Origin: an uncultured Bacilli bacterium
GTDB taxonomy: Bacteria > Bacillota_I > Bacilli_A > RF39 > UBA660
DNA length: 13,187 bases
Reading direction: 5' to 3'
Assembly (NCBI GenBank): GCA_947594675.1
Contig: CANQEF010000017.1
Span: forward strand, 1-13,187
Positions 1 to 6,286 of the stretch are shown here, piece by piece. How positions within the stretch are numbered: the first letter of the stretch is position 1; each line of letters begins with the position of its first letter. The notes below the pieces were generated by a model that was given only the letters and a program-made list of their open reading frames with translations, did no database searches and was not told the origin of the DNA. The translations under genes were made by a program, and so were the position numbers.

Positions 1-342
1 CGCCATAGGAACTACTTGACTATAACCACCACCAGTTGCTCCACCTTTCATTCCAAATACCGGACCCATAGAAGGTTCCCTCAAAACAGCAATAGATTTC
101 ATCTTCATCTTACATAAAGCATCATGCAAACCAATACTTACTGTTGTTTTTCCCTCGCCATAAGGAGTAGGACTAATAGCAGTAACCAATATTAATTTAG
201 CTTTTTCCTTCAATTTACCAACTTTAATTTTAGCCTTATCATATCCATATGGAACAATATTAGTTTCATCTAATCCTATCTTTTTAGCAACATCACCAAT
301 ATAAATTTTCTTACATTGTTGACTAATTTCTAAATCCGTCAA
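1..342 (-). CDS. fhs: Formate--tetrahydrofolate ligase, N-terminal part (cut by window edge)
   Basis: This enzyme joins formate to tetrahydrofolate at the cost of ATP to give 10-formyl-THF, feeding cytoplasmic one-carbon metabolism. The 114 visible codons show the family N-terminus: a P-loop [10 protein letters not shown] at residues 58-67, then REPSMGP at 88-94 followed by [12 protein letters not shown] at 96-107, both signature stretches of the family. The start is TTG at 340-342, because a GAGGTGA ribosome binding site (348-354) sits 5 bases before it and there is no ATG nearby. The gene continues beyond position 1, so only about one fifth of the usual roughly 550-residue protein is seen. 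It is transcribed divergently from the adhesin gene, from a strong promoter at 378-406. The identification is firm. Confidence 0.95.
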   Translation of the reverse strand, partial: MTDLEISQQCKKIYIGDVAKKIGLDETNIVPYGYDKAKIKVGKLKEKAKLILVTAISPTPYGEGKTTVSIGLHDALCKMKMKSIAVLREPSMGPVFGMKGGATGGGYSQVVPMA

Positions 343-377
343 AATAATCACCTCATTTTAATAACAATCATTAAAAA

Positions 378-406
378 ATTATAAAATATTTTCAAGCATT
401 TGTAAA
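378..406 (-). promoter_or_regulatory. Sigma-A-type promoter of fhs
   Basis: On the minus strand there is TTTACA (401-406), a 17-base spacer and TATAAT (378-383), that is 5/6 and 6/6 matches to the consensus. Transcription would begin near 371, leaving a leader of about 30 bases with the GAGGTGA site. There is no room for a riboswitch in this leader. Confidence 0.75.
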
Positions 407-510
407 TTAAAACACATTTCACAATCTAATTAAAATTTTTTTATTTTTTGCAAAAAAATAAATTTGAAGAAATTCTTCCTATGAAAATAGTATTTTCTCC
501 CTCTGAATTT

Positions 511-545
511 TTAAATTTCCCATGCAAAAAACACTTGAAATTTAA
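511..545. repeat. Inverted repeat upstream of the adhesin operon
   Basis: ttaaatttc (511-519) is repeated inverted as gaaatttaa (537-545) around a 17-base loop. Two smaller inverted repeats lie just before it: gaagaa-a-ttcttc at about 466-478 and gaaaata-g-tattttc at 483-497. In DNA this AT-rich some such repeats arise by chance; three in about 80 bases between divergent genes may mark a regulatory zone. Confidence 0.3.
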
Positions 546-556
546 GTTTTCATAAT

Positions 557-585
557 TTGCGCCTTTTTTATTAACATGTTAATAT
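557..585 (+). promoter_or_regulatory. Possible weak promoter of the adhesin-sortase operon
   Basis: TTGCGC (557-562), a 17-base spacer and TAATAT (580-585) form a 4/6 plus 4/6 match to a housekeeping promoter, ending about 30 bases before the TTG start. The weak boxes are overlaid by a perfect palindrome (569-584), which would suit a regulated promoter. The promoter reading is inference; nothing closer to consensus was seen between 560 and 615. Confidence 0.35.
569..584. promoter_or_regulatory. 16-bp perfect palindrome, candidate operator
   Basis: tattaacatgttaata reads identically on both strands. It lies 32 bases before the adhesin start codon and covers the spacer and most of the -10 box of the candidate promoter. 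Its size and two-fold symmetry suit a dimeric repressor. The core TTAACATGTTAA contains both C and G, so it is less likely than a pure A/T palindrome to arise by chance here. The binding protein is unknown. Confidence 0.45.
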
Positions 586-615
586 CATTTTTGTTAAGAA
601 AAAAGGAGGGATAAT

Positions 616-2034
616 TTGAAAAAATTTATATTTTTCTTAATAGTTATAAGTAGCTTTATCTTCTTACCAAATGTTGCTCATGCTAAAACAAATATGTTTT
701 ATGAAAGCAATTTCATAGACGGAATATATATGAGTAAATATGACCCATCTACTAAAACCACCTTTTATCAAGCAGCAAGATTTTTCAAAAATAAAAATAC
801 TAATAAAATAGCTTATTGCCTAGAACCATTTACTTTTTTTGAAAGAAACACATACTATAATGAAACATATTATCCAGAAAATTTATCAGAAACTCAAAGA
901 AGAAACATTTCAGCAATTGCGCATTATGGGTATGGGTATGGCAACCATACAGAAGAAAAATGGTATCCTATAACTCAAATGCTTATATGGCAAGAAGTAA
1001 ATCCAAATGGAGATTATTACTTCACAGATAGTCTTAATGGAAACAGAATAAACATATTTCAACAAGAAATGCAAGAATTAAAAAAAATGGTTGAAGATAG
1101 TTATTTAAAACCATCATTTCATAATCAAACTTACTATGTACTAAAAGATAAACCACTAGTAATAGAAGATACAAATAACTTATTAAACCTTTATTATTCA
1201 ATAGTTGATTATGCTAAAATAGAAGGTAATAAATTAACTATAACTGATTTACAATTAGGAAGACATGAATTTAGCTTTAACAGAATTGATAACAAATATG
1301 GACAACCAGCAATCTTCTACTACTCAGATGCAAGTCAAGACTTATTAGAAGTAGGAAATCTTGATTATACTTTTTGTAAATTATACGTATATGTACAAAC
1401 CACAAAAGTAACTTTAAATAAAATTGATAAAGACACAAAATCAACAACGCCAACAGGAGAAGCAACTCTTGAAGGTGCCGTTTATGAATTATATGATTCT
1501 AATATGAAAAAAATAAAAGAAATTACATTAGAAAACAATAAAGCCATACTAGAAAATCTTGATTTTGGAACCTACTACCTAAAAGAAATAAAAGCTGGTA
1601 AAGGATATACTATAAGTAAAGATTTAATTAAATTCACACTCAATAAAGATAATACACTAATCAATTTAGAATTAAAAAATGAAGTTATAAAAAATAAAGT
1701 ACAAATTTATAAAGAATATGGAGAAAATGACAACTTTTACCCAGAAGCTAACATTCAATTTAATATCTATAATTCTAAGAAAAAATTAATTAAAACTATT
1801 ACTACAAATCAAAAAGGTTATGCAGAAATAACTTTACCATATGGAAAATATTATATTGAACAAAATAACACCACTGAAGGATTTGAAAAAGTTAAACCGT
1901 TTACTGTTGAAATCAAAAATGAAACACCAATAATATATAGATTAAAAAATTATAAAATTAAGGTACCAAATACTAAAATAAAAGCTAATATCTTTGAAAC
2001 TATTATTTCTCTAATTAAAAAATTATTATGTTAA
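616..2034 (+). CDS. Thioester-domain surface adhesin with two SpaA/CnaB isopeptide domains
   Basis: A secreted surface protein of 472 residues. A signal peptide (1-23, cut after AHA) is followed by a thioester domain whose two bond-forming residues are visible: Cys68 in IAYCLEPF and Gln121 in TQMLIW. In this family the internal Cys-Gln thioester binds host or surface amines covalently. Two prealbumin-like SpaA/CnaB domains follow, each with a full isopeptide triad: Lys269/Glu324/Asn355 (about 264-357) and Lys366/Glu415/Asn445 (about 361-446). The C-terminus has VPNTK (450-454), a sortase-like motif, then a short, weakly hydrophobic tail ending KKLLC, not the usual LPXTG plus long membrane segment and basic tail. 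The start is TTG, chosen because AAAGGAGGG (602-610) precedes it by 5 bases and the signal peptide begins there. It overlaps the sortase gene by 7 bases, so the two are probably co-translated. Domain calls are from motifs read directly; the adhesin role is inferred from the family. Confidence 0.85.
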   Translation: MKKFIFFLIVISSFIFLPNVAHAKTNMFYESNFIDGIYMSKYDPSTKTTFYQAARFFKNKNTNKIAYCLEPFTFFERNTYYNETYYPENLSETQRRNISAIAHYGYGYGNHTEEKWYPITQMLIWQEVNPNGDYYFTDSLNGNRINIFQQEMQELKKMVEDSYLKPSFHNQTYYVLKDKPLVIEDTNNLLNLYYSIVDYAKIEGNKLTITDLQLGRHEFSFNRIDNKYGQPAIFYYSDASQDLLEVGNLDYTFCKLYVYVQTTKVTLNKIDKDTKSTTPTGEATLEGAVYELYDSNMKKIKEITLENNKAILENLDFGTYYLKEIKAGKGYTISKDLIKFTLNKDNTLINLELKNEVIKNKVQIYKEYGENDNFYPEANIQFNIYNSKKKLIKTITTNQKGYAEITLPYGKYYIEQNNTTEGFEKVKPFTVEIKNETPIIYRLKNYKIKVPNTKIKANIFETIISLIKKLLC

Positions 2035-2609
2035 AAAAAATTTTTATAATACTAATTTTATCAATTTCTATTCTCTTTTCATTAACAACAATAAAATTAA
2101 ATAAAAATGATAAAATTAAGAATAATATATTTAGTAATATAAATTTAAATAACTCTATAGATATAAAACTTACTAAAGGAATAAAACAACAAGAAAGGGA
2201 AAAAGATAAAACAGATAATGAAATAATAGGCAAAATAATAATTAAAAAATTAAATATAGCTAATAATTTATATAAAATGGAAAGTAAAAAAAATAATGTT
2301 AATGAAAATGTTACAATCTTAGAAAATTCTATAACTCCTGATAAAGAAGATAGTATTATGTTTATAGCCGCACATTCAGGAACAGGAAAACTTGCTTTTT
2401 TTAAAGATTTAGATAAATTAAAAGAAGGAGATAGCATAACTTTAATATATAAAGACCAAAACTATGACTATATAGTTAAAGATTACTGGGAAGAAAATAA
2501 AAACGGCTATATAAATGTAGTTAAAGAAGATAAAAAACAACTTATATTGACAACATGTAGTCCAACAAAAGAAGATAAACAACTAATTATTAATGCTACT
2601 GAAAAATAA
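2028..2609 (+). CDS. Sortase lacking the usual catalytic arginine
   Basis: A sortase-family transpeptidase of 193 residues, anchored by an N-terminal membrane segment (about 4-22) and facing outward. The sortase core is visible from about 74: IGKIIIKKLNI, the histidine motif FIAAHSGTG (His116), LKEGDSITLIY, and the cysteine motif LILTTCSP (Cys177). The third catalytic residue, Arg, normally lies just before the last strand (RLIV-like); here the segment is EDKQLIIN, with Lys184-Gln185. The beta7-beta8 loop is very short. The gene starts inside the end of the adhesin gene without a clear ribosome binding site of its own, which suggests translational coupling and that the adhesin is its substrate. 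The stop codon lies within a terminator stem. The family call is firm; class and activity are uncertain. Confidence 0.85.
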   Translation: MLKKIFIILILSISILFSLTTIKLNKNDKIKNNIFSNINLNNSIDIKLTKGIKQQEREKDKTDNEIIGKIIIKKLNIANNLYKMESKKNNVNENVTILENSITPDKEDSIMFIAAHSGTGKLAFFKDLDKLKEGDSITLIYKDQNYDYIVKDYWEENKNGYINVVKEDKKQLILTTCSPTKEDKQLIINATEK

Positions 2610-2634
2610 AAAAGACTTTGAGTCTTTTTTATTT
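2604..2634. terminator. Bidirectional intrinsic terminator between sortase and ctpA
   Basis: A 14-bp stem (2604-2617 with 2621-2634) around a TTG loop has A-rich and T-rich arms, so it works as a hairpin plus U-tract on both strands. It overlaps the stop codons of both convergent genes. Confidence 0.85.
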
Positions 2635-3894
2635 CATTAAAAGTTCAATCGCTTTCTGTAACTGAGTATCAGTATCATCAGTAGGGTTATCATAATAATC
2701 ACCATTTAAGAAAACTTCTTGATCTGGAACAACACCTTTATTATCAATCCATTTACCTTTAGGAGTTAACCACTTTTGAGATGTATACTTTATACTAGCA
2801 CCCGTAGAAAGATTTAATGATTTCTGAATAGTACCCTTACCATAAGTAGTATTTCCAACAATTGTAACCTTTTTATAATTATCTTTAAAGCAAGCAGCTA
2901 ATATTTCAGAAGCTGATGCACTTGCTGAATTAACTAAAATAACTACAGGATAAGTCCTAGTATCATTCGTAGAAGCATAAACTTTTTGTTTTTTATTTTT
3001 AGTCTCAATTTGATAAAGAACTGTCTTTTTATTAAAAAATAAATCTAAAATTTTAGAAACTTGGGCCAAGTGACCTCCAGGATTATTTCTTACATCTATA
3101 ATCAAAGAATCTATGCCTTTCTTTTCCAATGATAAAATTTGTTTATTAACTTGTTCATAAATATTGGAAGTAAAAGAAGTGATTTTTAAATAGCCAATCT
3201 TGGCATTATCTTTTTCAAAAATCTTACTAGAGGCATATTGCAAATAAACAATTTTTCTTTTTATTTTAAAAGTTTTTTCTAAATCATTTCGTAAAACAGT
3301 AATAGAAACAGTAGTACCAGATTTTCCACGCACTAATTTAGACAATTCACTACTATTTAATTTTGTAACATCCTTATCATCAACCTTAATAACTTTATCA
3401 CCAACTTGCAATCCAGCCTTATCAGCATTAGAATTTTCATAAACTTCAGCAATTGTATTGCCACCATCTTCCTCGATTTTAATAGAAGCACCTATTCCCA
3501 CATAATAACCCTGAATTGACTCATTAAAAACTTCAGCACTATCTCCACTTAAATAAGTAGTATAAGGATCATCTAAAGAGCCTATCATACCAGAAACTGC
3601 AGACTCAAGTAATTTGCTGCCATCGACTCCAGCATAATAATTATCTTTTATATTATCATAAACTGTAATAAATTCCTGCAAATCTTTAGAAATTTTTTTA
3701 CCAGAAACAGGATTTCTTCTATATGTCAAAACAAAACCAACTATCACACCAAAAACTATAGATATAAATACTATTAAGACAACCTCATACATATTAAAAG
3801 AAACATTATTTCTATCCTCAAAAAGAATACCAACGTTACTTTTTTTATCTTTTTTTGTATCTTTAGCACCATCTTTTTTGATTGTTTTTTTCAT
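2629..3894 (-). CDS. ctpA: C-terminal processing protease (S41 family, CtpA/CtpB-like)
   Basis: A membrane-anchored serine protease of 421 residues. A lysine-rich cytoplasmic start is followed by one membrane helix (about 37-57), an N-terminal helical part with the DDPYTTYL motif (108-115), a PDZ domain (about 129-204) that senses substrate C-termini, and the S41 protease domain. Catalytic residues are Ser327 in SASASEI, Lys353 in TYGKGTIQ and Gln357, all present. Family members trim or degrade proteins outside the membrane; in Bacillus sporulation CtpB takes part in sigma-K activation, but that role here is only a possibility. I chose the ATG at 3892-3894 over the one at 3898-3900 because GAGG (3903-3906) is 8 bases from the former and too close to the latter. 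A TATAAT (3911-3916) and an extended TGATATTAT lie directly upstream, but no good -35 box was seen. Confidence 0.9.
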   Translation of the reverse strand: MKKTIKKDGAKDTKKDKKSNVGILFEDRNNVSFNMYEVVLIVFISIVFGVIVGFVLTYRRNPVSGKKISKDLQEFITVYDNIKDNYYAGVDGSKLLESAVSGMIGSLDDPYTTYLSGDSAEVFNESIQGYYVGIGASIKIEEDGGNTIAEVYENSNADKAGLQVGDKVIKVDDKDVTKLNSSELSKLVRGKSGTTVSITVLRNDLEKTFKIKRKIVYLQYASSKIFEKDNAKIGYLKITSFTSNIYEQVNKQILSLEKKGIDSLIIDVRNNPGGHLAQVSKILDLFFNKKTVLYQIETKNKKQKVYASTNDTRTYPVVILVNSASASASEILAACFKDNYKKVTIVGNTTYGKGTIQKSLNLSTGASIKYTSQKWLTPKGKWIDNKGVVPDQEVFLNGDYYDNPTDDTDTQLQKAIELLMK

Positions 3895-3926
3895 ACTCAT
3901 TACCTCATAAATTATAATATCACAAT

Positions 3927-3955
3927 TAAAAAAAAGAAAAAAGACATAAGTCTTT
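3927..3955 (-). terminator. Intrinsic terminator after the thioredoxin-fold gene
   Basis: On the minus strand AAAGAC-TTAT-GTCTTT (3940-3955) is followed by a long T-rich run down to 3927, right after the stop codon at 3962. The stem is only 6 bp, but the U-tract is strong. It separates this gene from ctpA, although read-through remains possible. Confidence 0.65.
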
Positions 3956-3961
3956 AAAAAT

Positions 3962-4492
3962 TTATCCTAAATAATTTAATATCTCATTTTCTCCCTGTAC
4001 ATAATCCACAACTTTATCCTTAGCAAATTTTATTAATGTAGGACCATTTATCATCAATTCACTAGCATCCTTAGGATTCTTATTAACATCATTCTCAGTA
4101 ACATAATTCTTATTAAATATGTTACTCATGTCAGCCTCATATAGAGGAAGACGTTCTTCCTTATTTCTATATTCATAAACTTTATTACCAATTGAACTAG
4201 CTAAATCACTATTACTTTTATCATAATAAACAACTATATACTCATCTCCTGCTCTATTAAAACTAGAACCAACAAGTATCTCTTCAGATTGCATTGTAGT
4301 AACATCTTCTTCCGTTGAAGTATCTTCTTCTTTATTTAAAGATTTAATAGTTATTAGATAAAATAGACCTAGAAAAATAAATACTGATAATATTACTATT
4401 ATAACTCTTTTAGCTTCACCCTCAATTTTAAATTCCTTTTTGACTTTTTGCTGTTTTTGCTTTTTTTTCATAGAAATTGAGTAAAAACTCAA
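3962..4492 (-). CDS. Membrane-anchored thioredoxin-fold protein without CXXC
   Basis: I do not recognise a named gene. The 176-residue product has a Lys/Gln-rich cytoplasmic start, one membrane helix (about 30-49), an acidic linker (EEDTSTEED), and an outside domain (about 72-176) with a thioredoxin-like order: strand EYIVVYYD, helix, strand LPLYEADMS, an insertion, then NGPTLIKF (the cis-proline position, Pro151) and VVDYVQGENEIL. Where thioredoxins carry CXXC it has SNSD, so redox activity is not expected; a binding or chaperone role is an inference. The start is TTG at 4490-4492: AGAGGTG (4498-4504) precedes it by 5 bases, and the promoter at 4525-4553 would begin transcription near 4518, downstream of the farther ATG at 4534. 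A second ATG at 4471 lacks a good ribosome site. Confidence 0.65.
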   Translation of the reverse strand: MSFYSISMKKKQKQQKVKKEFKIEGEAKRVIIVILSVFIFLGLFYLITIKSLNKEEDTSTEEDVTTMQSEEILVGSSFNRAGDEYIVVYYDKSNSDLASSIGNKVYEYRNKEERLPLYEADMSNIFNKNYVTENDVNKNPKDASELMINGPTLIKFAKDKVVDYVQGENEILNYLG

Positions 4493-4497
4493 ATTGC

Positions 4498-4504
4498 ACC
4501 TCTC
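4498..4504 (-). promoter_or_regulatory. Ribosome binding site deciding a TTG start
   Basis: AGAGGTG on the minus strand, 5 bases before the TTG at 4490-4492. No other site of this quality precedes the ATG candidates of this gene. Confidence 0.6.
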
Positions 4505-4524
4505 TTTCAACTTAACATGAAACA

Positions 4525-4553
4525 ATTGTAACAAATTTCTAGAAAAAAGTCTA
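4525..4553 (-). promoter_or_regulatory. Extended -10 promoter of the thioredoxin-fold gene
   Basis: Minus strand: TAGACT (4548-4553), a 17-base spacer and TACAAT (4525-4530), with TG one base before the -10 box (TGTTACAAT). The expected start near 4518 gives a leader of about 25 bases. Confidence 0.6.
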
Positions 4554-4696
4554 CATCACATTTGAGTTTCACATTTTATAAAAAATTTGAATGAATTTTA
4601 ATTTTTAAACTAAACTTTTAAAATATTTTGGTAAGAAACCTAAACATAAACAACATTATTGCAGTAAAATGTCTAAAATATGGTAAAATTATACAC

Positions 4697-4702
4697 GAGG
4701 TG
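4697..4702 (+). promoter_or_regulatory. Ribosome binding site fixing the start of the SGNH-like gene
   Basis: GAGGTG sits 7 bases before the ATG at 4710. The upstream in-frame ATG at 4680 has no such site, so the shorter protein is preferred. Confidence 0.65.
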
Positions 4703-4709
4703 CTTAGTT

Positions 4710-5828
4710 ATGAAATATGACAAAAATGAAGAAAAAGAAAAATTACAACAGGTTAATGAAGAATTAGTAAGATTTATGAGGGATTATCCAAAAGACAAAT
4801 TATCCCTTACTGCAATAGGCAATTCAATAAGTAATGGATTCTCTATGTCAGAACCTGGAAGGTTATTACTAGATAGAAATTTAGGACTAATTGACTTTGG
4901 AAAAAGTAAAGGATTAGATGTTCAAACATATCAATTATCAAGAAGTGAAAATAATAATGCATTATCAGTATCTAACTGGATTATACAAAATTGTTGTGAA
5001 AAAGATTCATATAATTGGAACATAGCTGATTATAGAAGAGCTATAGAAAATGGAAATCCCTTATTAACAGAAAAACAAATCAATGAATTCTTTGCTGGCG
5101 GATCTGATAAAAAAATACAAGATATTATATTTGATAAAAACAAAGCAAATGCAAATATAGTAATTCTAAATTTAGGAACAGGCTCATTTTTAGATGTTGT
5201 AACTAGGCATGGCTCTTTATCTATTCCAAATATGTTTGATTCTGTTGATAGAGATATATATGGTATAAATGCTATACTTGAACTTATTCAAAATAATAAT
5301 AGAAATAATAATTCAAACACTCAAATATATTTATGTGGTGCACCTAGAATTGTTAATACAGCACTAACTGACATGTTTATGAATTCTAAAATTAAAAAAG
5401 TTGAAGCAGCATTTGCTAACACTACATATGTACCATCATTTCCTAGACAGGCATTTTATAAAACCCCTAGTGGAAGTATTATTCCAGATCCACATTATAA
5501 TCAAGCAGAATATTATCATTTTTTAGCAGAAATAGAAAATAAAATAATTGATAACTATTTTATTAGAGATTTAATGATTGATTTAGATAGAATATTATTC
5601 CAAATGAGTAATGATAACGATATAAATGGTACAAATTATTCTAAAAATGATATAAAAGATGTTATTGATGAAATTGCTAAAAAGTATGAAAGTAAAACAG
5701 GAGATTATAATTATTTTATTGATTTTATAAAAACTTATTTAAAAGGTAGATATCCATTTGATTTTTATAGAGGATCAACAGATAACAATATAGCAACAGA
5801 TTTAAATGAAATGAAAAAAAGTCGTTAA
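4710..5828 (+). CDS. SGNH/GDSL hydrolase-like protein, atypical active site
   Basis: A 372-residue soluble protein with no signal peptide or membrane segment. The order of motifs suits an SGNH hydrolase: LTAIGNSISNGFS (about 33-45, nucleophile Ser39 in a GNS instead of GDS context), VILNLGTGSF (151-160, where the family has G-x-N-D), IYLCGAPR (206-213), and IPDPHYNQAEY (258-268) giving Asp260 and His262 near the end of the fold. The block III Asn, an oxyanion-hole residue, appears to be replaced by Gly158, and the Asp-His spacing is one residue shorter than usual. A helical, polar C-terminal region of about 90 residues follows. SGNH enzymes cleave or transfer esters; the substrate cannot be told here, and reduced or altered activity is possible. 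It stands alone, divergent from the thioredoxin-fold gene, with a terminator-like hairpin about 240 bases downstream. Confidence 0.6.
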   Translation: MKYDKNEEKEKLQQVNEELVRFMRDYPKDKLSLTAIGNSISNGFSMSEPGRLLLDRNLGLIDFGKSKGLDVQTYQLSRSENNNALSVSNWIIQNCCEKDSYNWNIADYRRAIENGNPLLTEKQINEFFAGGSDKKIQDIIFDKNKANANIVILNLGTGSFLDVVTRHGSLSIPNMFDSVDRDIYGINAILELIQNNNRNNNSNTQIYLCGAPRIVNTALTDMFMNSKIKKVEAAFANTTYVPSFPRQAFYKTPSGSIIPDPHYNQAEYYHFLAEIENKIIDNYFIRDLMIDLDRILFQMSNDNDINGTNYSKNDIKDVIDEIAKKYESKTGDYNYFIDFIKTYLKGRYPFDFYRGSTDNNIATDLNEMKKSR

Positions 5829-6069
5829 CTATTAACAAGAAATTGTGATTACAACAAAATATAAATAATTTGAGGTATTTCTTCATTAGGAATACTTCAA
5901 CAAAGTTAATTGTATTATGAATAAAAGAGTAATTATTATTTAAATAATAAACTTATTTGTGAAAAGCTAAAACCTCTAAATTAGCAGCAAATTATCTGTT
6001 AAATTTTCTATATATTAACTTTCTTATTTATTTTAGTTTAAATATGATACTAACAATTCCATGGCGTAA

Positions 6070-6097
6070 GATGATGAGTTTTCATCATCATTTTTTC
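6070..6097 (+). terminator. Intrinsic terminator in the gap after the SGNH-like gene
   Basis: gatgatga (6070-6077), loop GTTT, tcatcatc (6082-6089), then ATTTTTTTC. An 8-bp stem and U-tract, well formed. It lies about 240 bases after the nearest plus-strand stop, so it ends either a long 3' untranslated region or an unrecognised small transcript. Confidence 0.65.
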
Positions 6098-6244
6098 GTC
6101 TCATAAAATAAATTCTCTAAATTTTAGATTTTGATTGAAGACCATTATCTATTAGAAAGATTTACTTTTTTCTTAACGCTTTGCTTTTTTCAGCTTTTAC
6201 CAACATAGCGAAGTATTTTATTATGCTCGTATCTCAGAAAATAG

Positions 6245-6271
6245 AAAAAACAAAAAACCACTATCAAGTGG
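6245..6271 (-). terminator. Intrinsic terminator after the YdcC-like gene
   Basis: On the minus strand CCACT-TGAT-AGTGG (6258-6271) is followed by TTTTTTG and six further T. The stem is short (5 bp) but the position, 15 bases after the stop, and the U-tract support it. Confidence 0.6.
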
Positions 6272-6286
6272 AATTTGCTTTACTAA

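Larger units (their letters stand above)
5829..6286. other. 458-base gap without a supportable gene
   Basis: No frame here has both a ribosome binding site and a convincing length; the longest pieces seen are a 23-codon and a 14-codon minus-strand frame without good sites. The stretch holds an imperfect hairpin (5872-5879 with 5891-5898), a perfect 18-bp A/T palindrome (5933-5950), a plus-strand terminator (6070-6097) and a minus-strand terminator (6245-6271). It may be a long 3' leader plus spacer, or the remains of a lost gene. Confidence 0.6.

Noticed and set aside
343..377. A riboswitch in front of fhs
   Set aside because: The promoter leaves only about 30 untranslated bases, too short for any known folate or purine riboswitch.
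1277..1465. A 62-codon minus-strand open frame within the adhesin gene
   Set aside because: It lies fully within a domain-rich coding region on the other strand and has no ribosome binding site or family resemblance.
2015..2437. A 140-codon minus-strand open frame inside the sortase gene
   Set aside because: It is antisense to a clear sortase, hydrophobic only because A-rich coding DNA reads as Ile/Leu/Phe on the other strand, and lacks a ribosome binding site.
6052..6121. A 23-codon minus-strand frame in the gene-free gap
   Set aside because: It begins with ATG but has no ribosome binding site, and part of it is the arms of the plus-strand terminator.
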